Shown piece after piece: positions 53,193 to 63,646 of a DNA stretch of 64,000 nt (the first letter of the stretch is position 1; every line of letters begins with the position of its first letter). The stretch lies in NCBI RefSeq assembly GCF_000973725.1, contig NZ_CP009621.1, positions 2,392,501 to 2,456,500 on the forward strand, given 5' to 3'. A program made the translations under genes and the position numbers. The notes under the pieces were generated by a model. The model was not told the DNA's origin, did not search any database, and saw only the letters and a list, made by a program, of their open reading frames with translations. The DNA comes from Pontibacter korlensis. Lineage in GTDB: Bacteria; Bacteroidota; Bacteroidia; Cytophagales; Hymenobacteraceae.

Positions 53193-55826
53193 ATGTCTAT
53201 CTCAACAAAATATAACCCCAAGGAAGTAGAGAAGAAGTGGTACGACAGCTGGATGCAGCGCGGCTTCTTCCACTCAGAGCCAAATCCTAAAAAAGAGCCT
53301 TATACCATCGTGATTCCGCCGCCAAACGTAACCGGTGTGCTGCACATGGGACACATGCTCAACAATACCATTCAGGATGTGCTTATCCGCAGGGCACGTA
53401 TGCAAGGCAAAGAGGCTTGCTGGGTACCTGGTACCGACCATGCTTCTATCGCCACAGAGGCAAAGGTTGTAGCCATGCTCAAGGAGAAAGGCATCAATAA
53501 AAAGGATCTGACCCGTGAGGAGTTCCTAAAGTATGCTTGGGAGTGGAAGGAGAAATATGGCGGCATCATCCTGGAGCAGCTTAAGAAGCTAGGGGCTTCC
53601 TGCGACTGGGACCGCACCCGTTTTACCATGGAAGACGACATGAGCGCTGCCGTAATCGAGGTGTTCGTAGACCTGTACCGCAAAGGACAGATTTACCGTG
53701 GTGTGCGCATGGTAAACTGGGATCCGCAAGGCAAAACCGCACTTTCTGATGAGGAGGTTGTGCCGAAAGACACCATGGCCAAAATGTATCACCTGAACTA
53801 CGAGATAGTAGCTGATGGTGCAGCAGAGCCAACTTATATCACCGTAGCTACATCGCGCCCTGAAACCATCATGGCTGACGTGGCTGTAGCTGTAAACCCG
53901 AACGACGAGCGTTATACGCACCTGCATGGTAAGTCTGTTCGCATTCCGTTGCTGGGTAAGGAGATTCCGATTATACAAGATGAATATGTATCCATCGACT
54001 TCGGTACGGGTGCCCTGAAAGTAACGCCAGCCCACGACTTGAACGATTACGAGCTGGGCCAGAAGCACAAGCTGCCATCGATCGACATCCTGAACGATGA
54101 TGGTACCCTGAATGCACAGGCGCAGCTGTACGTGGGCCAGGATCGTTTTGAGGCACGTAGAAACATTGTAAAAGACCTGAAAGAAGCCGGCTTGCTGGTG
54201 AAGGTTGAGGAGTATGCCAGTGTACTGCAAACATCAGAGCGTACGGGTGCTGTAATTGAGCCGCGCCTTTCTATGCAGTGGTGGTGCAAAATGGATAAGA
54301 TGGCCAAGCCTGCCCTGGAGTCTGTGATGAACAATGAAATCCGCCTGCACCCGCCGAAGTTCAAGAATATGTACCGTTCCTGGATGGAGAACGTGCACGA
54401 CTGGTGTATCTCACGCCAGCTGTGGTGGGGACAGCAGATACCAGCCTACTACTTGCCGGATGGCTCTTATGTAGTGGCTACCACTGCTGAGGAAGCTTTG
54501 AAACTAGCCCGTAAGGAGAGTGGCAACGAAAGCCTGCAGCTTGAAGACCTGCGCCAGGACGAAGACGTGCTGGATACATGGTTCTCTTCCTGGCTGTGGC
54601 CGATCTCAGTGTTCGATGGTTTCAAAGACCCGGATAACAAGGACATCCTGTACTACTACCCAACCAACGACCTGGTAACGGCTCCGGAGATCCTGTTCTT
54701 CTGGGTAGCACGTATGATCATGGCTGGTTTCGAGTTCCGTAATGAGCTGCCATTCCGCAATGTATACCTGACAGGTATTGTGCGCGATACGCAGGGGCGC
54801 AAAATGTCTAAGCAGTTAGGCAACTCACCAGATCCGTTGGACCTGATCGAGCAGTACGGAGCAGACGGTGTGCGTGCTGGTATGCTGTTCAGTTCTCCAG
54901 CCGGAAACGACCTGTTGTTCGACGAGAAACTGGTAGAGCAGGGCCGTAACTTCAGTAACAAGATCTGGAACGCCTTCCGTCTGATTAAAGGATGGGAAGT
55001 AGACGAAAGCCTGCCGTTCCCAAACGAGACAGCCGTTAAGTGGTTTGAGTCGCGCTTTAACGAGGCGTTCGTGCAGATTGAGGATCACTTCAGCAAGTTC
55101 CGTATTTCGGATGCATTGCTGGCCGTATACAAGTTGGTGTGGGACGACTTCTGCTCTAATTACCTGGAGATGATCAAGCCTGCTTACCAGCAGCCGATCG
55201 ATAAGCAGACAATAGATGCCACCACTGCTTTCCTGGAGAAAGTGCTGAAGGTGCTGCATCCGTTTATGCCGTTCATCACCGAGGAAATTTGGCACGAACT
55301 GAAGGAGCGCAAGGATAAAGAATACCTGATCGTTTCTGCATGGCCTAAGAAGGATAAGTTCGATAAGGGTATTATCGAGAAGATGGAGAACGTGTTGAGC
55401 ATTGTTGGTGGTATCCGCAACGTGCGCAACTCGAAGAACATTCCGAATTCTAAGCAACTGGAGCTGTCGATTAAAAACCTGAGCGGCACAAACTATGAGC
55501 CATTCCTGGGCATTGTTCGAAAGCTAGCTGGTGTAAGCGAAGTAAGCTTTGTGCAGGAGAATTTAGAAGGCGCTATCAGTTTCGTAGAAGCCGGCGACGA
55601 GTTCTTCATCCCAATGGAGGGTAATATAGATGTAGACGCCGAGCGTGAGCGCCTAACGAAGGAGCTGGAGTACACCAAGGGCTTCTTGGCATCGGTAGAT
55701 AAAAAATTGAGCAACGAGCGCTTCGTAAACGGTGCACCCGAGGCTGTAATTGCCAGCGAGCGTAAGAAAAAGGCCGATGCTGAGGCCAAGATCAACGCCA
55801 TTGAGCAAAGCCTGGCTGCGCTGTAA
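53193..55826 (+). CDS. valS: Valine-tRNA ligase
   Basis: ValRS charges valine to its tRNA and edits misactivated threonine. It is 877 residues from ATG 53193; a TTG three codons upstream is the alternative. The class I signatures are HMGH (51-54) in [12 protein letters not shown] and KMSK (537-540) in [14 protein letters not shown]. The editing domain (about 180-350), an anticodon-binding domain and a C-terminal coiled coil (about 810-877) are present. It ends in a 26-bp perfect hairpin. Confidence 0.97.
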   Translation: MSISTKYNPKEVEKKWYDSWMQRGFFHSEPNPKKEPYTIVIPPPNVTGVLHMGHMLNNTIQDVLIRRARMQGKEACWVPGTDHASIATEAKVVAMLKEKGINKKDLTREEFLKYAWEWKEKYGGIILEQLKKLGASCDWDRTRFTMEDDMSAAVIEVFVDLYRKGQIYRGVRMVNWDPQGKTALSDEEVVPKDTMAKMYHLNYEIVADGAAEPTYITVATSRPETIMADVAVAVNPNDERYTHLHGKSVRIPLLGKEIPIIQDEYVSIDFGTGALKVTPAHDLNDYELGQKHKLPSIDILNDDGTLNAQAQLYVGQDRFEARRNIVKDLKEAGLLVKVEEYASVLQTSERTGAVIEPRLSMQWWCKMDKMAKPALESVMNNEIRLHPPKFKNMYRSWMENVHDWCISRQLWWGQQIPAYYLPDGSYVVATTAEEALKLARKESGNESLQLEDLRQDEDVLDTWFSSWLWPISVFDGFKDPDNKDILYYYPTNDLVTAPEILFFWVARMIMAGFEFRNELPFRNVYLTGIVRDTQGRKMSKQLGNSPDPLDLIEQYGADGVRAGMLFSSPAGNDLLFDEKLVEQGRNFSNKIWNAFRLIKGWEVDESLPFPNETAVKWFESRFNEAFVQIEDHFSKFRISDALLAVYKLVWDDFCSNYLEMIKPAYQQPIDKQTIDATTAFLEKVLKVLHPFMPFITEEIWHELKERKDKEYLIVSAWPKKDKFDKGIIEKMENVLSIVGGIRNVRNSKNIPNSKQLELSIKNLSGTNYEPFLGIVRKLAGVSEVSFVQENLEGAISFVEAGDEFFIPMEGNIDVDAERERLTKELEYTKGFLASVDKKLSNERFVNGAPEAVIASERKKKADAEAKINAIEQSLAAL

Positions 55827-55835
55827 GTAAGTCTT

Positions 55836-55895
55836 AAAGTATAAAACAGAAGCGGCTGTTCTCGTAAGGGAACAGCCGCTTCTGTTTTATACTTT
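55836..55895. terminator. Bidirectional terminator, 26-bp perfect stem
   Basis: 55836-55861 is the exact reverse complement of 55870-55895, around an 8-nt loop. The arms contain AAAACAGAAGCGGCTGTTC and end in TTTATACTTT, giving a T-rich tail on each strand. It lies between the convergent valS and subtilase genes. Two copies of the octamer AGTATAAA/TTTATACT sit at its ends. Confidence 0.85.
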
Positions 55896-55907
55896 ACTCT
55901 TAATTGC

Positions 55908-58640
55908 TTAGTGCACCAGCATCATTCTGTTAGAAGAAACTTTGCCGTTAGCGTTTACACGGTAAATGTAAGTTCCGCTTGGCAGGTTGCTACCGTCGAA
56001 CTTCAGACTATGGTTACCAGCAGGCATGTTTTCTGCAACAAGAGTCTGCACTTTATTGCCAAGCACGTCAAATACCTCAACTGTTACATAAGCATCTTTT
56101 TCCACACCATAGTTGATGGTAGTCACTCCATGGAACGGGTTAGGGTAAGAGAAGCTCTTTTCCCACAATGCTGGCTCAGCCTTCAGCTCAGATGTGCTAG
56201 ACGTAACAAGAGGCTGGGCTAATGTTTGCCATCCAGTGAAAGTACGTGTAATAACTACTGCAAAGTCAGCGCGTGTTACATCTTGCAAAGGCTTAAATGT
56301 AGCGTGTAAAGTTGGAAGCAGGTCATAAGGTCCTTGTGTTACAGAATAGTACGCATTGATCAGGTTAAGCTCAAGTGCTACACTCACATAACCTTCTAAA
56401 CCCGCCGGTATGTCTTTAGCGTCTTCTATTGGGTAATCTTTGCCATCAACATTAACTGTTACAGCTTTACCATTTCTGTTTAGTGCTTCCTGCTGTAAGC
56501 CAAGCGACTGTACCAGAGAGTATGCCAAACTAGCTCTGTTTACTTTACCATTCGGAGAGAACTTGCCTGCTCCATCTGCTAGTATAACGCCGTTATTGGT
56601 GTGGAAACGGTCTCTCAGAGCTGCTCCTTTAGCAGAAACAGATTCGGCCAAGAGGAGCTGGTCAGATTTCAAATCACTAAAGGAAGAAGTGCCATTAGTG
56701 GGCATGTACTGGCGAACGGCCTGGCCCATCATCAGATAATCTGCCAATTGAATTCGCTTCAGAGGTTCATCAGGCTTGAATCCACCACCGCTTAAACCAT
56801 CCGCTAAGCGTGCGCTTACTGCTAGCTTTATAGATGCTTCGGCTGGGTGACCTGCAATGTCGTTTAGGCCAGTGGCACCGAGCATCTGCTTGGTTGTTAC
56901 ATATCCGTCAATCTTTTCAGGAATAGCAATACCGTTCAAGCCTGAGATTTTAACTGTCCAAGTACCTGGAACTGGATTTGCAACTGCCACGGTACGGTCA
57001 TGGTACAAGGTGAAAGCAACATAGATACCTGATCTGTACTCTTGGCCGTCAGGCGAGATGAGGCTTAAGTTTACAGGATTTCCAGTTTCACCGGAAACGC
57101 CTCCTGCCAATATCTTGGCTTCTATGCCGGTTGTGCCCTCTGTAACCTCAAAGGTTTCTGAATTTCCGGATGTTAAGATAGGATCAAAGTTGATAGAGAA
57201 AGGAATTCTTTCTTCTCTGGAATTTATGTTGCTGTTGAATTTTCTGTTGATGTTAAGAGTCGAACCAAAGGAAGTGCTTCTGAATATATGGTCGACAGCG
57301 GCATATGCATTTACATAGCCTGCACCTATTTCCCATGACTCATGACCTGGGATGTTAGTGGCTGTAAGCTCTAGAATGCTCTTTACCTGATCAGCAGTAA
57401 GGGAAGGGTTTGCGTCTAACATAAGTGCTACTATACCTGCCACATGTGGAGTAGCCATAGAGGTGCCGCTCATGTGGGTGTAGAAAGGTACATGAGCTGG
57501 GTCAAGCTCTGCAGCATCCATATCTACAGAAAGTGAAGAGACAGGGGCTAAAACTCTTGTTGATACAACATCAACTCCAGGCCCAACTACCGTCGGACGG
57601 TTCTCATAGGTCCAGGTTCTGCCACCTGCAGTGAAGGTGCCCTTGTCGCCTTTAAGCCCTCTTGATGAGAAATCAGCCAGTCTGCCATATCTGTCGCCTG
57701 CACCTACAGAGATTACCCATGGTGCTACAGCATAAGGGTTATGCGTATCGGCACCAGGTCCGGAGTTACCAGCTGCAAATACAGAAATTATGTTGTGCTG
57801 ATATGCTTTCAGAGAAGCCACGTTTACCGGGTTATTCGGATCAAATGGTCCTGATGAGCCCCATGAGTTACTAATAACTCTGATGCCATATCGTGCTTGA
57901 TTGATAAGGGCATAGTCATACCCACCAATCGCGTCCAGAATAAATAAGGCACCACCAGAGCCGTAGCCGATCAGGTCAGCACCTGTTGCTACACCAGCAT
58001 ATTTGCCGTTAGACATGGTTCCCAATCCTCCTACTGTACCAGCACAGTGGGTGCCATGCCCTGAGTTAGTATCTGTGTTCGGTACATTTTCTAGCCAGGT
58101 AGGGGGAGCTAGGGTTGTAAAGCTGTTTAAGTTAGTGGTGCCTAAAACATTTTGCTTTAAGTTCTTTCCTAGTTTAAGATCCTCGTGTGTGCCGTCAATA
58201 CCACTATCGTTGATAACCACGGTTACGCCTTTGCCAGATACAGGAAGGCCACCATTTTTAGTGGTCATTTCCATGTCTGTTCTTAATCTTTGTACACCTG
58301 TTAGATGGGTGTCATGGTAGTTGTAATAGATAAGCTTTTTGTTTAGGTAAAGTGACCTTACCTGCTCATTTTTGGCAAGAGCATCTATTTGTGATGCAGT
58401 AGCAAGTACGCCAGCTATAGGGAGAGTCTGAAAGGATACACCAGATGTAATACCTAAGCTGTTTAGTAAAGATAAATTGGCAGGAGTAGGAGAGCTGTCG
58501 CCGTGGAAAGTTACTACTACTTCAATCGGGCTGGTAGCTGTTTGTAAGAGTTGCTTAAGCTCTTTGTCAACAGTTGCCTGTGCCAAAGCAGAACCCGTAA
58601 AGAGAACGAGTGCTACAACCAATGTTAAAAGTTGTTTCAT
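55908..58640 (-). CDS. Secreted S8 (subtilisin-like) peptidase with SLH-like and T9SS regions
   Basis: The 910-residue protein starts MKQLLTLVVALVLFTGSALA, a signal peptide. A propeptide (about 35-105) precedes the S8 catalytic domain with D145 (INDSGIDG), H195 (GHGTHCAG), oxyanion N292 (AAGNSGP) and S394 (SGTSMATPHVAG). A beta-rich region (about 470-585) follows, then three stretches resembling S-layer homology repeats (593-640, 653-715, 738-802). A T9SS type A sorting domain ends it (about 828-910, YPNPFHGVTTINY to SSNRMMLV). It is probably a cell-surface or released protease. A longer frame from TTG 58736 lacks a credible signal peptide. Confidence 0.9.
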   Translation of the reverse strand: MKQLLTLVVALVLFTGSALAQATVDKELKQLLQTATSPIEVVVTFHGDSSPTPANLSLLNSLGITSGVSFQTLPIAGVLATASQIDALAKNEQVRSLYLNKKLIYYNYHDTHLTGVQRLRTDMEMTTKNGGLPVSGKGVTVVINDSGIDGTHEDLKLGKNLKQNVLGTTNLNSFTTLAPPTWLENVPNTDTNSGHGTHCAGTVGGLGTMSNGKYAGVATGADLIGYGSGGALFILDAIGGYDYALINQARYGIRVISNSWGSSGPFDPNNPVNVASLKAYQHNIISVFAAGNSGPGADTHNPYAVAPWVISVGAGDRYGRLADFSSRGLKGDKGTFTAGGRTWTYENRPTVVGPGVDVVSTRVLAPVSSLSVDMDAAELDPAHVPFYTHMSGTSMATPHVAGIVALMLDANPSLTADQVKSILELTATNIPGHESWEIGAGYVNAYAAVDHIFRSTSFGSTLNINRKFNSNINSREERIPFSINFDPILTSGNSETFEVTEGTTGIEAKILAGGVSGETGNPVNLSLISPDGQEYRSGIYVAFTLYHDRTVAVANPVPGTWTVKISGLNGIAIPEKIDGYVTTKQMLGATGLNDIAGHPAEASIKLAVSARLADGLSGGGFKPDEPLKRIQLADYLMMGQAVRQYMPTNGTSSFSDLKSDQLLLAESVSAKGAALRDRFHTNNGVILADGAGKFSPNGKVNRASLAYSLVQSLGLQQEALNRNGKAVTVNVDGKDYPIEDAKDIPAGLEGYVSVALELNLINAYYSVTQGPYDLLPTLHATFKPLQDVTRADFAVVITRTFTGWQTLAQPLVTSSTSELKAEPALWEKSFSYPNPFHGVTTINYGVEKDAYVTVEVFDVLGNKVQTLVAENMPAGNHSLKFDGSNLPSGTYIYRVNANGKVSSNRMMLVH

Positions 58641-59076
58641 GGGGGAAGATGAGTTAAAAGTGTTACATATAAATTGTATTAAATAAGTTGGAACGTTAGG
58701 AGTAATTGCACTAAGCAGGATATGGCTCAGCTGCAATTCTTCGTGTGCATATAGTATTACTAAGTAGGTGTGGGAGCGGATGTAGTTGCATTATACTATA
58801 TATGAATGATTTTGTTGTTGCTTAAAGGTATATTTTTTTGAAAATATATCATGTGTTATAACATTATTTCCTAGGGGAATGCAATGCCGTTTCTTTAACA
58901 TTAATTTAGTGGATAAAAATAGAGTTATTGTACTTGTTTTATTATACAATTGAATTATGTTGATGATGTAACATCAGTAATGAATACAACAAGGATAAAT
59001 ATCAGCACCCATGCAACCATTGGGCATGGTTTGGAACTCTCCTTACAAAAGAGACCAATCCGCACAACCTAAAACT
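58641..59076. other. AT-rich intergenic stretch
   Basis: I see no gene with coding character and no TAnnTTTG box on the minus strand within the first 150 bp. Poly-T and TATATAT-like runs occur near 58790-58850. It must hold the promoters of the divergent subtilase and lipoprotein genes. Confidence 0.5.
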
Positions 59077-59532
59077 ATGGCCAACTACTTCTTTCCAATC
59101 TTGCTTATACTTTTAGTGTGGCAGTGCCAGGATGAGGCCCATACAGAGGTAAAGCCGCAGCATGCAGCTTTGGGTAAGGCGTTCACTTTAGAGCAGGGGG
59201 AGCAGGTAAAATTAGCCGCAAGTGATTCAATGGTACTTGAGTTGATGTTGGAAGAGGTGAAAGATTCCCGTTGCCCAGAGGATGTAGTATGCGTTTGGCT
59301 GGGCAATGCCACGGCTATTGTCAGAATTTCGTACGCAGCCAACAGAGGGCAGAAAGTAAGCTTCTGTATCGGCGATTGCCGCCCAGATCCGGTGAGGACC
59401 AAGCACACAATTGCTGTTGAAGTAGGAGAGCAGGAGTATGAGGTAATATTATTGGAAGTGTCTCCTTACCCTAACACCAATCTCGAGGAGACAGCCAAGC
59501 ATGTAAAGTTACTGGTCAATAAGATAGACTGA
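59077..59532 (+). CDS. Hypothetical lipoprotein with SRCPxxVxCVWxGNA motif
   Basis: MANYFFPILLILLVWQC is a lipoprotein signal peptide with C17 lipidated. The mature part contains DSRCPEDVVCVWLGNATAIV, a motif I have seen in small secreted Bacteroidota proteins of unknown function, and SFCIGDCRPD with further cysteines, so disulfide bonds are likely. The frame is open from ATG 59011, but the extension is not signal-like. Length 151. Confidence 0.7.
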   Translation: MANYFFPILLILLVWQCQDEAHTEVKPQHAALGKAFTLEQGEQVKLAASDSMVLELMLEEVKDSRCPEDVVCVWLGNATAIVRISYAANRGQKVSFCIGDCRPDPVRTKHTIAVEVGEQEYEVILLEVSPYPNTNLEETAKHVKLLVNKID

Positions 59533-59659
59533 AGTAACTATTATCAACGTCATGCCTAGGGAAATGCATGCCACCTGCTCCTTAAGAAGTACGACTGTTA
59601 CAAGTAAGTTGCTAATACGGTGACTTTCTATTAATATCTGCCACCCTTGATTCCTTAGT

Positions 59660-60480
59660 ATGAAACAGACTTTAACAATTCTGCTACTGCTATGTGCGTT
59701 CATTTCTGATGCTCAATCAAGATCCAAGGCAGAGTGTTGGGGAGTCATAACGACGATTCTCTTTCCTATGTCAACATAGGTATATGGAATAAGAACATAG
59801 GAACAGCCTCGGATGAACATGGAGTCTTCAAGCTTGCCTTGTCGCAGGAGCATGCTCTGGATACACTTACTTTTTCGGCCATTGGCTACAAGGAGTTATC
59901 AATAGCAGTACAGGATATAAATAAATCAGAAGAGCTGGAAATTAAACTGGTGGAAAAGGTGGCAAACCTGCAGGAGGTGGCGGTAACCGGGCGTAAGATG
60001 AAGATTAAAAAGCTGGGTATAACAGGCCGCCTGCCTGTGGTGTGGGGGAATCCGGATAGAAGAGAAGAGCTCAATATTTATGAGTTTGCAAACCTGATAG
60101 AGATAAAAGAGAAGCCAACGCAACTACTTTCCGCCCATTTTTACCTCACTAGCTCTAAAATGGACTCGGCTTTGTTCCGCATTAACCTGTACAAGGAACG
60201 CAACGGTATGCCGGGCGAACGACTGGCAGAGCAAAGCATAGTGCAGCGCCTTTCTACTAAGGAGGGGTGGGTGCGCATTGATTTAAAGCCATTCGGTGTG
60301 TATACAGAGGAGGACTTTTACCTGGGCATCGAATACCTGCCGGCAGCTGATGCTGAGAGGAAGTCTATCATGCTGGGCGGTAAGTTAGGAGGTTCAAGCT
60401 ATTCCAGAAAAGCGAGCCTGTGCAGTTGGGAAAAGTTTGTCGGTGCCAGCCTGAGTGGCTATGTGACTGTACTGCAGTAG
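59660..60480 (+). pseudogene. Carboxypeptidase-regulatory-like protein, frameshifted
   Basis: A signal peptide MKQTLTILLLLCAFISDAQS begins at ATG 59660, but its frame ends early. The body continues one frame over from about 59723. It contains VLGSHNDDSLSYVNIGIW, GTASDEHGVFKLAL and LQEVAVTGRK, typical of a CarboxypepD_reg-like secreted domain, followed by a beta-rich C-terminal domain to 60480. Restoring a single A near 59720-59723 would join both as QSRIQGRVLGS, the expected family sequence. It is either a pseudogene by one deletion or an assembly error. A shorter frame starts at GTG 59734. Confidence 0.75.
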
Positions 60481-60540
60481 CTTTATAACTCAGGTTATAC
60501 TCTGCTAAGCTTTGTTAAAAAATATCCGGCACCAGATGCA

Positions 60541-60569
60541 TTGTTAATTAAAACCAGCTATTATATTTG
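60541..60569 (+). promoter_or_regulatory. Promoter of tRNA-Leu
   Basis: TTG (60541-60543), an 18-bp spacer and TATATTTG (60562-60569), 36 bp before the tRNA. Confidence 0.6.
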
Positions 60570-60605
60570 CAGTACCAATCCTCAGCAGCTGTTTAGGATT
60601 GAAAT

Positions 60606-60687
60606 GCGCAAGTGGCGAAATTGGTAGACGCGCTGTCTTCAGGCGGCAGTTCCGCAAGGTGTGAAGGTTCGAGTCCTTTCTTGCGCA
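60606..60687 (+). tRNA. tRNA-Leu (anticodon CAG)
   Basis: A class II tRNA of about 82 nt. GCGCAAG and CTTGCGC form the acceptor stem, GGTTCGAGTCC the T arm, and the anticodon loop TTCAGGC carries CAG, reading CUG leucine. The short variable stem is formed by TTCCGCAAGGTGTGAA. CCA is not encoded. A terminator follows. Confidence 0.95.
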
Positions 60688-60689
60688 CA

Positions 60690-60732
60690 AAACGAGGCTA
60701 ATCTTTTTAGGTTAGCCTCGTTTGTTTTTATA
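60690..60732 (+). terminator. Terminator of tRNA-Leu
   Basis: AAACGAGGCTAA (60690-60701) pairs with TTAGCCTCGTTT (60712-60723), followed by GTTTTTA. Confidence 0.85.
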
Positions 60733-60764
60733 CGTATTAATTCTCCTGCTATACAACTTAGCTA

Positions 60765-60809
60765 AAACACAAAGCCCCTTCTGTCTTACTCAGAAGGGGC
60801 TTTGTGTTT
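60765..60809 (-). terminator. Terminator of the symporter gene
   Basis: A 19-bp perfect stem (60765-60783 with 60791-60809) with a 7-nt loop. The minus strand 3' arm ends in CTTTGTGTTT. It follows the symporter stop by 13 bp. Confidence 0.8.
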
Positions 60810-60822
60810 GGTAAAAGTGCCG

Positions 60823-62259
60823 TTATACCAGTTCAGGCTTTCTATCTTGCTCTGATAAGCTTTCTACAAGCTCTGGATTTGTTGTCTCTACCAGGCCCAC
60901 CTCTGGCTGTGGGTTGAACTCGCCTTCCCAACGGGCTACCACTGCAGTGGCCAGGCAGTTGCCGGTCACGTTAACGGAGGTACGGGCCATGTCCATCAAC
61001 TCATCTATGCCAAGTATGGCAAACACTGGCCACACCGGCAGGTTGAAAGAGGCTACGGTGCCTAGCAGAATAACCAGGGAGGCGCGAGGCACGCCGGCTA
61101 CCCCTTTTGAAGTCAGCATAAGGGTGAAGACCATCACCAACTGCTGTTCCCACGTGAGCGGCACGCCTGCTGCCTGTGCCACAAACACGGAGGCTAAGGC
61201 AAGGTACAGGGTAGTACCGTCCAGGTTAAAGCTGTAGCCGGTAGGCATAACGAAGGCTACAATGCGGCGAGGCACACCCAGCTTCTCCATCTCCTCCATA
61301 GCACGAGGCAGGGCTGCCTCTGAGCTGGTGGTGGCAAAGGCAATGGAAACCGGCCCGGAGATGGCTTTGAGGAATCTCCTGATCGGAACTCGGGCGATCA
61401 GGGCCACCGGCAGAAGCACCAGCAGGGCAAATGCCAGCAGGGCCACATACAAGGTCGCAAGCAGCTGGAACAGGTTAAGCAAAATGCCGAAGCCCATGTG
61501 GCCTACAGTATAAGCAATAGCCGCTCCCACACCCACGGGTGCAAAATACATGATAACGTTGGTGAACTTGAACATGGTCTCGGAGAGGCTCTCGCAGAAG
61601 TCCAGCATAGGCTTGCGCTTCTTCTCGTTGACCATGGCCAGGCCGATGGCAAACAGCACGCTGAACACCACAATCTGCAGCACCTGCCCCTCGGCTACAG
61701 ACTTGGCGATGTTCTCCGGGAATACATGCAGGATGATCTCTGAGGTTGTCTGGGCAGGCACAGCCTGTATCTCTTCGTGGCTTTGGGCCAATCCTGCGTC
61801 GATTCCCTCACCAGCCTTGCTGAGGTTGATGGCAGCAAGGCCTATAAAAAGCGCCAGCGTGGTTACAACCTCGAAGTACACAATGGCTTTCCAGCCCATG
61901 CTGCCCACCTGCTTGAGGTTGGCATGTCCGGCTATACCCACCACCAGTGTGGCGAAAATAAGCGGCGCAATAATCGTCTTGATGAGTTTCAAGAAGACCT
62001 TGCTGAGCACATTCAGGTTAACGGCAAACTCAGGGAAGTCGTAGCCAATTTCGGCACCCACCACCATGCTGATCAATATCCAGGTGGTCAGGGATCGCTT
62101 CTGCAGGCCGTAGAGGAGCAGTACGGCAATACCAGCCCACCGAACTGCTAACAGTGCCTCGCCGGGCAGAGAAACAAAGCTGTACTGTTGCAGCACAGTA
62201 AGAATGGCCGCGATGGTAATACACAGCAGCGTGGCCAGAGGTAAAAAAGACTTTTTCAT
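60823..62259 (-). CDS. Dicarboxylate/amino acid:cation symporter
   Basis: A DAACS (GltP/DctA) family carrier that takes up C4-dicarboxylates, glutamate or aspartate with protons or sodium. It is 478 residues from ATG 62259 with about eight membrane helices. The serine-rich FATTSSEAALP, GYSFNLDGTTLYL and SKGVAGVPRAS hairpin and helix motifs of the substrate site are present. The frame is open to GTG 62322. The C-terminal tail is acidic. Sodium- versus proton-coupling is not decidable. Confidence 0.95.
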   Translation of the reverse strand: MKKSFLPLATLLCITIAAILTVLQQYSFVSLPGEALLAVRWAGIAVLLLYGLQKRSLTTWILISMVVGAEIGYDFPEFAVNLNVLSKVFLKLIKTIIAPLIFATLVVGIAGHANLKQVGSMGWKAIVYFEVVTTLALFIGLAAINLSKAGEGIDAGLAQSHEEIQAVPAQTTSEIILHVFPENIAKSVAEGQVLQIVVFSVLFAIGLAMVNEKKRKPMLDFCESLSETMFKFTNVIMYFAPVGVGAAIAYTVGHMGFGILLNLFQLLATLYVALLAFALLVLLPVALIARVPIRRFLKAISGPVSIAFATTSSEAALPRAMEEMEKLGVPRRIVAFVMPTGYSFNLDGTTLYLALASVFVAQAAGVPLTWEQQLVMVFTLMLTSKGVAGVPRASLVILLGTVASFNLPVWPVFAILGIDELMDMARTSVNVTGNCLATAVVARWEGEFNPQPEVGLVETTNPELVESLSEQDRKPELV

Positions 62260-62561
62260 AAAGAAGGTTAAAAACAAGTAGGCCAAAGCCTGTACCAATA
62301 AAAAAGCCTTTGTAGCGGACACTGCTGTTTTGCCTTATTCTCAGGGTTTTATCTACAGGACACACTTACATTAGCTTACAAATATAGAAGTTGGAAAAAC
62401 AGCGACAAATAGCTGAAGGGCTGGTGCAGAACTATTTTTTTTAGCTCCTGAATATGTGGAGGAAAGTTTATACTTTGTTTGCTGTATTTGTGGCAAAAAG
62501 TGGCTTAAGAGGGATAAAAAATGCAATTTGACCCAAAGCATACCATTAAACCCTGTACCTT

Positions 62562-63551
62562 ATGTTAAAATGGCATATAGAGGTCCTTCATCTCAAGCTA
62601 AAGCACATCCATATCATCTCACCAAACACCCCGGCTACAAAGGTGAATTTTTTGGTGCAGGTGTCAGATGGTGAATTCAGTGGCTTTGGAGAGGCGGCAC
62701 CAGACTTGCGGTACGGTGAAACACCTGAACTGCTGCTGCAACAGTATAAAGTGCTGTTGGTAGCAGGTTTACCCCAGGTGCAAAGTATGGAGGAGTTATT
62801 GCAGCTGTTGGAGCAGCACCCGCCCATTAATGCCCTGCGCTTTGCCATAGAGGCTGCTTACCTGCACTATTTTTGCCAGCACAAAGGTATACCCGTGCAC
62901 CAGTTATTGGGGCAGCCAGTGCCTCAGCCACAGGCCACTTGTTTTACACTGGCTGTAACATCCCCAGAAGAAGTACAGGAGTATGTATTGAGCCAAAACT
63001 TGGAGCGCTTCAGATACCTCAAAGTAAAAGTAAATCCGGAGCAGGGGCTGGAGTTAGTACAGGAGGTACTACATTTTACAGATCAGCCCCTGGTACTGGA
63101 GGGGCATGAGAGGTGGCTAAACCCTCAAGAGCTGCTAAACTTCCTGAATGCGCTGGATAGAAGCCGAATACTATTTATAGAGCAACCCATGCCTGTCGCT
63201 AAGGCAGCAGCTTATGCTCAGCTTAAAAACATAAGCCCGATCCCGCTTGTTGCTGATGAGTCAGTAACAGATATGGCAGATTTTGAGCTGCTACGCACGC
63301 AGTTTCATGGCATCAGTATAACGCCTATGAAAGCTGGGGGCTACCTTAATACAGTAAGGCTGCTGCAGGAGGCTAAGAAGTACGGGTTGATGACAGTGCT
63401 TGGTTCAGCTATAGAAACAACGTTAGGAGCTTGGAGTGCCATGCAGTTAAGTGGAGCATTTAATTTTGTTAACTTAGATGGTTTTCTAATGCTGAAAGAG
63501 GAGCCTTTTGGGTTGGTGCAGGAGCAGCAGGGCGTAATATACCTGAAGTAG
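62562..63551 (+). CDS. Enolase-superfamily dipeptide epimerase-like protein
   Basis: A 329-residue muconate-cycloisomerase-type enolase. The first catalytic lysine pair is K154 and K156 (LKVKVN), the metal ligands would be E180 (VLEGHERW), E207 (FIEQPM) and D232 (VADESV), and the second catalytic lysine K257 (PMKAGG). Bacteroidota relatives are L-Ala-D/L-Glu epimerases that recycle murein peptides. At the first metal ligand the usual DAN is EGH here, an atypical site. No promoter box is evident. Confidence 0.88.
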   Translation: MLKWHIEVLHLKLKHIHIISPNTPATKVNFLVQVSDGEFSGFGEAAPDLRYGETPELLLQQYKVLLVAGLPQVQSMEELLQLLEQHPPINALRFAIEAAYLHYFCQHKGIPVHQLLGQPVPQPQATCFTLAVTSPEEVQEYVLSQNLERFRYLKVKVNPEQGLELVQEVLHFTDQPLVLEGHERWLNPQELLNFLNALDRSRILFIEQPMPVAKAAAYAQLKNISPIPLVADESVTDMADFELLRTQFHGISITPMKAGGYLNTVRLLQEAKKYGLMTVLGSAIETTLGAWSAMQLSGAFNFVNLDGFLMLKEEPFGLVQEQQGVIYLK

Positions 63552-63646
63552 GCTGTACTGCACATACAAGAAGGCTCGGCAGGTGGATGTATAAACTGTT
63601 AATCAGTATAGTAAGGAAACTTTTTAAAATTATTTTTGTTAATATG

